A DNA stretch of 64,000 nucleotides from Maridesulfovibrio zosterae DSM 11974 (GTDB lineage Bacteria > Desulfobacterota > Desulfovibrionia > Desulfovibrionales > Desulfovibrionaceae): assembly GCF_000425265.1 (NCBI RefSeq), contig NZ_KE384343.1:298774-362773 (forward strand). Direction: 5' to 3'. A program made the translations under genes and the position numbers. Every line of letters begins with the position of its first letter. Position 1 is the first letter of the stretch. Shown here in pieces: positions 56,876 to 64,000 of the stretch. The notes beneath the pieces are model-generated. The model made no database searches, was not told where the DNA came from, and worked only from the letters and a program-made list of their open reading frames with translations.

Positions 56876-57102
56876 TTCTGACTTCTGATAGTTATTCAAC
56901 TGTGGGCAATATGAAATGCTCATTTATTTGTTGGTGCTGATTGTATATGGCAGTGAAGAAATAGTTTGTGAATAGTGATTCGATTTTAATGTGTTATTGC
57001 TTTGGAATATTTTTTTTATTTATTAATTTCACGTTGTACTGAAAATATTGCTGTAGCTGTTCTTGTATCCGCTGGAGTTCATGTATAATATTGAGAGGTG
57101 CT

Positions 57103-57930
57103 ATGCTGCTATATAAGATATTCGGGCTTCTTGCACTGAATTTAACGTTTTTATTTACTTTGTGTGCACAGGCGTATTCTTCTGATGAGATAATCAATAT
57201 TGCATCAGTGGAATATCCTCCGATCGTTTCTATGCAAGAGATCCCAGGTCTTGGTTATGGCATGTGTAGAGATGTTGTGACTGAGGCTTTTAAGGCTGTA
57301 TCGGAAGATGTAAATTTTACTATTTTGCCAATGTCTAGAAATGTCTGGTCTGTTGTACATAATAAGGGGACGATCTGCCTCGGTAGTATGGTCTGGTTTA
57401 AAAGGGAGAATAAAGACGCATTAGTCGATTTTGTAGAAATCATTAATCTTAATTTCGTCGCTTATTATAAAAAAAAACGTTTTCCTGATGGCGTATCATA
57501 TGAGTCATTGAAAGATTTACGCGGATACAGTTTTGGAAATGTCAGGGGGAGTGGCAGTCAGCCTACTTTAGAGAATGCAAATCTTAAAATTGATTTAGTC
57601 AGAAATATAAGATTAAATTTTCAAAAATTGAGTGTCGACCGTATGGATTTTGCGGTTTCGTTGCGTGTAACAGGGAATTATTTAATTCCAAAACTTTTTC
57701 CAGACAATGTTTCTGAGTTTGCATACCTAGATAAACCGTTACTCCGGGTAGCTCTCTCTGTTATTTTTTTGCGGAAACAAAAGAGAATTAAGCAAAAGTT
57801 TATTAAAGGCTTAAGCATAATTGCAAAGAATGGAACTTACTTAAGAATATTAGATAAATACTATGGTACCGCAGGAGTTCCTGAAGGCACAATACCTGAT
57901 TTTATAAAGAGTGAAATGGAAAATAGCTAA
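57103..57930 (+). CDS. Periplasmic solute-binding protein (SBP_bac_3-like)
   Basis: A signal peptide (MLLYKIFGLLALNLTFLFTL, cleaved near QAYSSDE) precedes a type-3 amino-acid-binding fold: INIASVEYPPIVSMQE, GYGMCRDVVTEAFKA, YESLKDLRGYSFGNVRGSG and YLRILDKYYG. No ABC permease or ATPase gene is adjacent, so it may present a ligand to the neighbouring chemoreceptor rather than feed a transporter; that is inference. The ATG at 57103 has AGAGG upstream; an earlier TTG at 57091 is less likely. Confidence 0.8.
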   Translation: MLLYKIFGLLALNLTFLFTLCAQAYSSDEIINIASVEYPPIVSMQEIPGLGYGMCRDVVTEAFKAVSEDVNFTILPMSRNVWSVVHNKGTICLGSMVWFKRENKDALVDFVEIINLNFVAYYKKKRFPDGVSYESLKDLRGYSFGNVRGSGSQPTLENANLKIDLVRNIRLNFQKLSVDRMDFAVSLRVTGNYLIPKLFPDNVSEFAYLDKPLLRVALSVIFLRKQKRIKQKFIKGLSIIAKNGTYLRILDKYYGTAGVPEGTIPDFIKSEMENS

Positions 57931-58275
57931 GAATATAGCGATAAATACTTCTTTATATGCAAAAATTTTTGTATAGTATTTGAGTATAAAGATAGTCTCT
58001 GTGTTCAGATAATTTTAAAGTCGCATTATTGTGATTAACTAATATTTAGTGTTTAATTTTGATACACATGTAACTGTCTTTAATTACTATAGTAATTTGT
58101 TGCATTTTTGTTTTTTGTTCGATCGTGGCTCTAAATGATACATATCCTTTAAAAAATATATTATGTTTTTTTGTAACAAACTATTTTTATTAAATAAAAA
58201 GATTGGTATAGTAGATGCTTGAAAATATTATATGACAATTTTTATATTATTGCTGAATTAATAAAGGAGCCAAGT
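57931..58275. other. AT-rich intergenic region before the MCP gene
   Basis: About 345 very AT-rich bases. I see no ORF, tRNA or terminator-like hairpin. It must contain the MCP promoter but no consensus stands out; sigma-28 and sigma-54 patterns were looked for without success. Confidence 0.6.
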
Positions 58276-59817
58276 ATGACCAAACGTCTGTTCTCCAGTA
58301 TTCTTCTCGTTTTAGCACTTTTAGCAATTGCAGTTTTTTTGAGACAGCATACAGTGTTCTTTTTATCAGTTCAGATTGCCGCAGCAGTAATACTGCTTGG
58401 AGTCGGTTTTTGTGTTGTTAAAGATGTAATTCGACCCATTAATATCCTTACTTCTGATATAAAAATGATTTCAGAAGGTAATTTCAAATCCATTCATAGT
58501 AGTAATTTTATGGGTGAACTTGGTGACCTTGAACGTGAGCTTGGCAGACTCACCGATATTTTAAATGAAAAGGTCGGTATGAATGAGTCTATGCTTTCAA
58601 GCATTATGACTCCTATGGTTCTTGTGGGAGTAGATGGAAATATTCGGTGGTTGAATGAAAGCATTTTGAGATTGCTCGAAATTGATTCAGCACCAGATGA
58701 ACTGATTGGCGAAGATTTTTCAATATTTTTCTATGGTGTTAAGCAAGAGACTGTTTCTGAAAGTTGCCTGAAAGATAGGGAAAAGAAATTCGCAAAATCT
58801 CAGGTTACAAGCCGGAAGGGCAATATCAAATATATATCAGTTGCTTCTTCTCCAATCTTTGATACCAGAGATAATCTTATCGGTGGTTTTACTACAATTA
58901 TGGATTTTACAAATATTAAGCTGAAAGAAGATTTTATAACTAATCAAAATAACAAGATTGCCCAGGGTGTTTCTGATGCGAGAAAGATTTCAGAGCAGCT
59001 TGCAACGGCATCTGAAGAGATCAGCACAGATGTTAACAATTCTAATAACGGGATTCTGGATCAGTGTTCAAGAACAGAAGAAGTTTCTTCTGCAATGGAG
59101 CAAATGAATTTATCTATTCTGGATGTTTCCCGAAGTGCAAGTGATACATCTCATGTCGCTAGACAAACGCAGGATACGGCCCTGTCCGGTGGGAAGTTGG
59201 TAAGTAATATCATAAAGGTAATGCATGAGGTTAATGATAAGGCCAGTCATCTTAAAGGTGAAATGGCAACTCTGGAGGGGCATAGTAAAGGAATTTCCTC
59301 CATTATGCAGGTTATTTCAGATATCGCTGATCAGACAAATCTTTTAGCTCTAAATGCTGCTATTGAAGCAGCACGAGCCGGGGAAGCAGGGCGTGGATTT
59401 TCCGTAGTTGCTGATGAAATACGAAAGCTGGCTGAAAAAACAATGGTGGCGACAAAGGATGTTGGCGGCTATATCACTGCAATTCAAGGTAGCTCAACCC
59501 AAAGCATTGATGCGACAGACAAGACTTTGGGAAGTATAGAAGAAGCTACAGATATTTGTGATGATGCCGGAGAAGCTCTGGATAAGATTCTTGGTTTTTC
59601 CAAAGAAACAGCAGAGCAGGTCGAGAGCATTGCCTCAGCTTCAGAGCTACAGTCTGCCGCCAGTGAAGAAATTAATAAAGCACTTGATGAAGTTACAGAA
59701 ATTGCATCAAAAACTTCCGATTCAATGCAAAATGCAGCTCAATCTGTTGCTGAATTGGCCAGTTTAGCGATTGAATTAGATAACTATATGATTGCTATGG
59801 AAAAACAAGAAGAATCA
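58276..59817 (+). CDS. Methyl-accepting chemotaxis protein with PAS domain
   Basis: About 514 residues. Two closely spaced transmembrane helices near the N-terminus ([13 protein letters not shown] and [15 protein letters not shown]) give a minimal periplasmic loop. HAMP-like ([20 protein letters not shown]), then a PAS domain (about 120-250, [23 protein letters not shown]), then the signalling domain with the hairpin-tip signature [20 protein letters not shown] and [19 protein letters not shown] sensing of redox or small ligands inside the cell is expected. The ATG at 58276 follows AAAGGAG. A terminator follows the gene. Confidence 0.92.
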
Positions 59818-59850
59818 TAGAGCGATTTATTATTAAAGTAGAAAGTTGTG

Positions 59851-59880
59851 CGGCCAGAGTTTTGTTAAAAACTCTGGCCG
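59851..59880. terminator. Bidirectional terminator between the MCP and emrB genes
   Basis: CGGCCAGAGTTTT pairs with AAAACTCTGGCCG around a four-base loop. It lies between convergent genes; T-rich tails follow on both strands. Confidence 0.88.
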
Positions 59881-59896
59881 TTTGTTATTTGAAGAC

Positions 59897-61462
59897 TTAC
59901 TTTTTATTCATTGCAGTAATTTTTGATTTGCTTGGCATAAAGAATATTAATGGAATCAGTAGCAGGAACAGGCAGCCAAAGATAAATGAGATGTCGTTAT
60001 ATGCAAGCATTTTGGCTTGATTTACAATAACTTTTTGTATCATTCCAACAGCTATTTGGGAGGCTGATATTGAGTTTATCCCCAGTTCTTGGATCATTCT
60101 GCCCGTTTCAGATAAATAATTATGAGCAAACTGATTATAATCACTGACATTTTCTGTAAGATATGCCGTATGTATCTGAACCTTACGGTCAAATAGAACT
60201 GCAACTAATGCATATCCGATATTCCCTCCAATTCTTCTTGCAAGAGTATAGATGCTCGACGCGTCGGTCATATTTGATTTTTCCACAGTACTTAATGATA
60301 CAGCACTTAATGGTATAAACATGAAAGGCATACCTACGCCCATTATGAGAAGTGGAAATATCAAGTCACTTATTCCGGCCTGTGTGTTGAGCTGCATCAG
60401 GTCATAATAGGACCAGACAATAATGATGATGCCCATAAAGACTAGAGCCTTAGCTCCCAATTTCTGATACAGATATCCTGCAACAGGCATGAACATCATC
60501 AAAGTGATTGCTCTTGGTGCTAGTGCAAGTCCAGCCTCAAACGCTGGATATCCAAGCAGCTCCTGAGTAAATTGGGGTAAAACAAAAGTTGTACCGAAAA
60601 GAGATATTCCGAAAATCAACCCCATAATGGACCCTATGGTCAGATTTTTGTTTTTAAGTACACGAAGGTTTATTATCGGATCTTTATATCGCAGTTCCCA
60701 GTATATAAGTGCTATTAGAGATACCACCGTCGCTATAGTCGCAATGGTGATGAAATCTGATTCAAACCAGCGTTCCTCCTGCCCGCGTTCAAGAACAACC
60801 TGTAGTCCTGTAAGGAATACAGTTAGTAGTATAATTCCCAGAGAATCAACTGATTGTATGCCGCGGCGTAAATATGGTGGATCATGCACAAACTTATATG
60901 TAAGGACTATACCCACTATGCAAATTGGTACGTTGATATAAAATATCCATGGCCATCCCCACTGGTCAGTAAGAAACCCTCCGCATATCGGACCTAAAGC
61001 CGGAGCAAGCACCACGCCCATGCCGTATATTGCCATGGCCATTCCTTGTTGCTCTGCCGGAAATGTTTCGCGTAGAATGGCCTGAGAAACTGGAATAAGT
61101 GCACCTCCTCCAATACCCTGAATAGTGCGGTAAACGATAATCTGAGTAAAGGTAGTAGCTGTCCCGCAAAGAATAGATCCGATTGTAAATAGAACAAACG
61201 ATGCAAGGTAAAGATTCTTACGTCCTATTAGTGAGCTCCACCATCCCGACATACTGACCATTATGATTTCTGCAATGCTGTAACTTGTAGCCACCCACGT
61301 TATCGAAGACAGATTGGACCCAAAACTGCCCATCATATGTGACATTGAGACATTAACCACGCTCGTGTCCATTACAGCCATAAAAGCTCCGAACATAACA
61401 GTGAATGCTATTATCCAGCGTTCAGCCGGAGACATCTCTTCTGGTTCTACAAAATTTGACAA
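59897..61462 (-). CDS. emrB: DHA2-type MFS multidrug exporter (EmrB/QacA family)
   Basis: The 521-residue protein has 14 predicted helices. Signatures include VMDTSVVNVSMSHMMGSFG, ATSYSIAEIIMVSMSGWWSS, YRTIQGIGGGALIPVSQAIL and GVVLAPALGPICGGFLTDQWGW. Such pumps expel hydrophobic drugs or bile-like compounds with H+ in exchange, working with an EmrA-type adaptor and an outer-membrane channel. The adaptor gene ends four bases upstream, so they form one operon; no TolC-like gene is in the window. Confidence 0.94.
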   Translation of the reverse strand: MSNFVEPEEMSPAERWIIAFTVMFGAFMAVMDTSVVNVSMSHMMGSFGSNLSSITWVATSYSIAEIIMVSMSGWWSSLIGRKNLYLASFVLFTIGSILCGTATTFTQIIVYRTIQGIGGGALIPVSQAILRETFPAEQQGMAMAIYGMGVVLAPALGPICGGFLTDQWGWPWIFYINVPICIVGIVLTYKFVHDPPYLRRGIQSVDSLGIILLTVFLTGLQVVLERGQEERWFESDFITIATIATVVSLIALIYWELRYKDPIINLRVLKNKNLTIGSIMGLIFGISLFGTTFVLPQFTQELLGYPAFEAGLALAPRAITLMMFMPVAGYLYQKLGAKALVFMGIIIIVWSYYDLMQLNTQAGISDLIFPLLIMGVGMPFMFIPLSAVSLSTVEKSNMTDASSIYTLARRIGGNIGYALVAVLFDRKVQIHTAYLTENVSDYNQFAHNYLSETGRMIQELGINSISASQIAVGMIQKVIVNQAKMLAYNDISFIFGCLFLLLIPLIFFMPSKSKITAMNKK

Positions 61463-61466
61463 GTTT

Positions 61467-62675
61467 TTACTCCTGTCGACCCGAGGATGCTGTTTTAAAG
61501 CTCTCAGATTTATTTTGTGAAATATCTACGCTTGGAATTACTGACATTCCGGGAGCAAGAAGATATCCAGAGGATGGATTAAAATTATCAAGAACGATTT
61601 TCACGGGTACCCGCTGGACAACTTTGATAAAGTTTCCAGCCGCATTTTCCGGGGGTAAAAGAGTGAAGCGCGACCCTGTTCCACGCTGGATTGAGTCTAT
61701 ATGACCTGTAAATGTATGATCAGGATATGAGTCGACCTCTATATCAACATGTTGTCCCGGACGCATAGGCATGATCTGTGTTTCTTTAAAATTAGCAACG
61801 ATCCAGATATCTGAGCCGACAATGCTGAGTATTTTCTGCCCTGCCAGTACGAAATTGCCGGGTTCAATTGATTTTCGGGTAATATATCCGCTGTATGGGG
61901 CTGTAATTTTGGTATATGAGAGATTTAACTTCGCCTGCTCCATTTCCGCTTCCGCTTCACTTAACATTGCTTTGCGCATTTCGATTTGTGCATATGCCTG
62001 TTGCACTTTTCCGTATGCCGCTTCAATGGCGGCTTGGGCTTTTATTATTTCAGCTGACTGTGTATTGATTTGAAACTTAACCGAGTTAAGGTTCGCACGA
62101 GCCATAGCCTCCTGCGCTTTAGCATGATCAAATTCCTGAATACTTACAGCGCCTGCCTTTGCTATTTTCTGGATACGATTTAAATCATTCTCATCACGAA
62201 GATAGCCGGCTTTTGCCTGAGCAACATCGGCCTTAATTTTTGAAAGTCCTGCCGTCTGAGATGAAAACTCTGCTTTTTTCTGTGCTAATTCCTGTTCCGC
62301 AGCAACGACGAGTGCATCGGCTTCTTTAACAGAAGCCTGGGCTGATTTAATTCGGGCCTGAGCTACTTCAAGGGCAACCTGATAATCGCGAGGGTCAATC
62401 TCTGCGATCACATCTCCTTTTTCTATTTGCTGATTATCTATAACCAGAACTTTTGATATATGACCGGGAACTCGTGGACTGATCGAAATAACATGCGCTT
62501 CAACAAAAGCATTATCTGTTGATTCATGACTGATAGCATGAACGTAAATCGGATATACAAGGGCAATACAGATCAGCATGATAACTGTACTGATTAAAAT
62601 GGTTACTCGTAAATTCCCTTTAAGGCCTTTGGCCTTTTGGCTTTTATCGGTTTGAGATATAGATTTTTTATTCAT
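61467..62675 (-). CDS. emrA: EmrA-type membrane fusion (HlyD) adaptor
   Basis: The 402-residue periplasmic adaptor has an N-terminal transmembrane anchor (VTILISTVIMLICIALVYP), a biotinyl-lipoyl-like domain (VEAHVISISPRVPGHISKV, GDVIAEIDPRDYQVAL), a long coiled coil (about 90-230, many Ala/Gln/Lys/Glu) and a beta domain (LNLSYTKITAPYSGYI, GQKILSIVGSDIWIVANFKE). It links EmrB in the inner membrane to an outer-membrane channel. It lies between the TetR and emrB genes on the same strand. Confidence 0.93.
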   Translation of the reverse strand: MNKKSISQTDKSQKAKGLKGNLRVTILISTVIMLICIALVYPIYVHAISHESTDNAFVEAHVISISPRVPGHISKVLVIDNQQIEKGDVIAEIDPRDYQVALEVAQARIKSAQASVKEADALVVAAEQELAQKKAEFSSQTAGLSKIKADVAQAKAGYLRDENDLNRIQKIAKAGAVSIQEFDHAKAQEAMARANLNSVKFQINTQSAEIIKAQAAIEAAYGKVQQAYAQIEMRKAMLSEAEAEMEQAKLNLSYTKITAPYSGYITRKSIEPGNFVLAGQKILSIVGSDIWIVANFKETQIMPMRPGQHVDIEVDSYPDHTFTGHIDSIQRGTGSRFTLLPPENAAGNFIKVVQRVPVKIVLDNFNPSSGYLLAPGMSVIPSVDISQNKSESFKTASSGRQE

Positions 62676-62707
62676 TTTTTCTGTTATGATATATGGTTTG
62701 ATGTTTC

Positions 62708-63277
62708 TTATTTTTCTATTTTGAGAGCCTTGAAAACAAAAGTGCAGGCATGCTTACAGAATGTCTCAATATCTATTCCTTCCGGAGGGAAAAGACTGAT
62801 AGATCTGATCAGGCTTGGTATATATTGAGCGGTCAGCCTGGGGGCAGAGTCTTCGAATTCTCCTTCATCTATTCCTCTTATTATTACTAATTCGATAAGT
62901 GACCATAGCTTAGCTCTCATATCCTGCCATTCTCCGCTGTCAGGGTAATGTATAACCTTACCAAGGAGCTGTGCATTGATACTTTTTCTGAGCAAATGTT
63001 GTGCAAGATCAGTTATAATATATGTCAGCTGTTCGGTCGGAGTTAAATCAATCTGAGATGCGTGTTTTTCCAGTTTTTCTACGAGGGTGGCAAACCCCCT
63101 GAAAAGAACTGCAAAATAAAGATCGTCCTTGCTTTTAAAGTAAAGGTACAAAGTTCCTTTGCCTACACATGCGACTCGGGCCACATCACTAAGCAGGACT
63201 TTGTGGAAGGGCTGATTTGCAAACATCTCCGCAGCGGTATCTAAGATTCGTGTTTCTTTTTCAGAATATTGTTTCAT
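62708..63277 (-). CDS. TetR/AcrR-family repressor of the efflux operon
   Basis: The 189-residue regulator has a TetR helix-turn-helix (ILDTAAEMFANQPFHKVLL, DVARVACVGKGTLYLYFKSKDDL) and a helical C-terminal ligand-binding domain. It is the first gene of the operon TetR-emrA-emrB. A palindrome right at the predicted transcription start makes autoregulation and operon repression very likely. The ATG at 63277 has a GAGG site about ten bases upstream; a TTG at 63280 is the alternative. Confidence 0.92.
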   Translation of the reverse strand: MKQYSEKETRILDTAAEMFANQPFHKVLLSDVARVACVGKGTLYLYFKSKDDLYFAVLFRGFATLVEKLEKHASQIDLTPTEQLTYIITDLAQHLLRKSINAQLLGKVIHYPDSGEWQDMRAKLWSLIELVIIRGIDEGEFEDSAPRLTAQYIPSLIRSISLFPPEGIDIETFCKHACTFVFKALKIEK

Positions 63278-63340
63278 CAATTTAAATCCTCAATTTTGGA
63301 AAACAAAACCTGTTCGGTATATTGATTACTATCTCTCAGA

Positions 63341-63354
63341 ACTGACTGGTCAGT
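63341..63354. promoter_or_regulatory. TetR-type operator
   Basis: ACTGAC-tg-GTCAGT has perfect six-base arms with a two-base centre. It lies immediately downstream of the predicted transcription start (about 63359) of the minus-strand TetR-emrA-emrB operon, the classic place for repression by the encoded TetR protein. Confidence 0.72.
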
Positions 63355-63365
63355 ATTGAAATCAG

Positions 63366-63394
63366 TAGATAAGCTTCACAAAAGCATATGTCAA
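63366..63394 (-). promoter_or_regulatory. Sigma-70-type promoter of the TetR-emrA-emrB operon
   Basis: On the minus strand TTGACA (63389-63394) is followed by a 17-base spacer and TATCTA (63366-63371). Predicted transcription start is about 63359, giving a leader of about 80 bases. Confidence 0.75.
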
Positions 63395-63754
63395 AATATG
63401 ACTCTGAGTATTTAGGGTGGTTTCAATTTGAGAAATCACATAGAATTAACCAATAAAATCTGCTAAGTTCTCTAGTAAACCTAGTCTAGAGTTAAATATT
63501 TAATATATAAATTTATACTTGATATAGTCTTAAGGTGCTAATTTTTTGCAATTAATTAAAAATATTAAGTATTAATTGTGAAAAAAAGTTCATATATTGC
63601 ATTTTTATTTGAAAATACAATGCTCATAATTAATTTGCATGTGAATTAATTGGCAACTTGTTTTTAAGGCTAAATTATTTGCTTAAATTTATCATGCTAG
63701 GATATGTGGAATCTTTCGATCAGATTTTATAATACATTTTATGGCGAGGTATGC

Positions 63755-64000
63755 ATGAAACTTAGCTCAAAAATTTTACTACCACAGGCTTTAACAATTG
63801 TTGTTTTGGGATGTGTAAGCGTTTTTATTATTAATGCATCCTTTAAATCATTAAAAGAAATGCACATTCATTCGGTTGTAGATAGTGCTTTTTCTTTTGT
63901 TTTGACGAGAGTAACTGATGCATCAAAATCTGCTCAGGAAACAGCCGCTCTTTTTGCTGCAGCTCCCGAAGTCCTCGAAGCATTTAAAATTGCACATTCC
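63755..64000 (+). CDS. Membrane sensor or chemoreceptor, N-terminal part
   Basis: The gene runs off the right edge; 82 residues are visible. It begins MKLSSKILLPQALTIVVLGC, a basic end plus a transmembrane helix, then a region (ASFKSLKEMHIHSVVDSAF, SAQETAALFAAAPEVLEAFK) that looks like the start of a periplasmic double-Cache or similar sensor domain. Methyl-accepting proteins and sensor kinases both begin this way. GAGG precedes the ATG; an overlapping ATG at 63751 stops after four codons. Confidence 0.7.
   Translation, partial: MKLSSKILLPQALTIVVLGCVSVFIINASFKSLKEMHIHSVVDSAFSFVLTRVTDASKSAQETAALFAAAPEVLEAFKIAHS

Larger units (their letters stand above)
63278..63754. other. Intergenic region upstream of the efflux operon and the right-edge sensor gene
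   Basis: About 477 AT-rich bases between divergent genes. Apart from the promoter and operator listed separately, I see no ORF or hairpin. The plus-strand promoter for the right-edge gene is not obvious. Confidence 0.6.

Overview
The window looks like a chromosomal segment of a marine, sulfate-reducing Desulfovibrio-type bacterium (Maridesulfovibrio-like). The assignment is inferred from content: a tetraheme class III cytochrome c3, the cbiG-cobJ-cytochrome c3 block next to hemL and an AsnC-type siroheme decarboxylase subunit, futalosine-pathway menaquinone genes, a glycerol regulon, many lipoproteins and chemotaxis/cyclic-di-GMP proteins, and a moderately AT-rich base composition. No prophage, insertion sequence, CRISPR array, rRNA operon or replication origin was seen.

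Layout. 1-4.8 kb: the 5' part of an acyl-CoA synthetase, a lipoprotein, a CheV-type chemotaxis protein, the ribosome-maturation GTPase RsgA, a strongly folded RNA candidate (4200-4364) and a small lipoprotein. 4.8-11.1 kb: gpsA, a small LpdD-like protein, ahbB and hemL (tetrapyrrole supply), then cbiG and cobJ (cobalamin ring) and cytochrome c3. 11.1-20.6 kb: a very acidic 799-residue coiled-coil protein with exact 34-residue tandem repeats, a possible leader/attenuator RNA, a 60-residue protein, the menaquinone genes ubiE/menG, mqnB and a polyprenyl diphosphate synthase, a UDP-sugar dehydrogenase, and an HDOD-PAS-GGDEF signalling protein. 20.7-29.1 kb: purSL, a PHP-glycosyltransferase fusion, groES-groEL (GroEL without the usual GGM tail) and a divergently transcribed HU gene.

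29.3-41.6 kb: MATE, LysE and MFS transporters, a cytosine deaminase-like enzyme, a lipoprotein, tRNA-Thr(GGU) and tRNA-Pro(GGG), a secreted protein, an EF-hand protein, an iron alcohol dehydrogenase, a putative glycosyltransferase, a TSCPD protein and a radical SAM/SPASM protein. 41.6-47.7 kb: a complete glycerol regulon, glpR divergent from glpD-glpF-glpK. The core TTCAAATTCGAA occurs upstream of both glpD and glpF, and a candidate small RNA lies between these two genes.

48.0-53.9 kb: a tight run of six same-strand genes for exported proteins: LpoB-like, COG3014-like TPR, a Tat-type Cys-rich lipoprotein, YcfL-like, CsgG/LpoB-like, and a TPR-caspase lipoprotein. It is the best candidate for a poorly described system: a cell-envelope machine with a surface- or periplasm-facing caspase-like peptidase. 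54.1-59.8 kb: an AT-rich signalling block, namely a degenerate receiver/HD-GYP-like protein translationally overlapped with a catalytically intact HD-GYP phosphodiesterase, a bacteriohemerythrin, a periplasmic solute-binding protein and a methyl-accepting chemotaxis protein. 59.9-63.3 kb: an EmrB/EmrA-type efflux pair with a TetR repressor gene whose promoter and palindromic operator are clearly visible. The window ends inside the 5' part of a membrane sensor or chemoreceptor gene.

All functions are read from sequence motifs and remembered family features; no database search was run.
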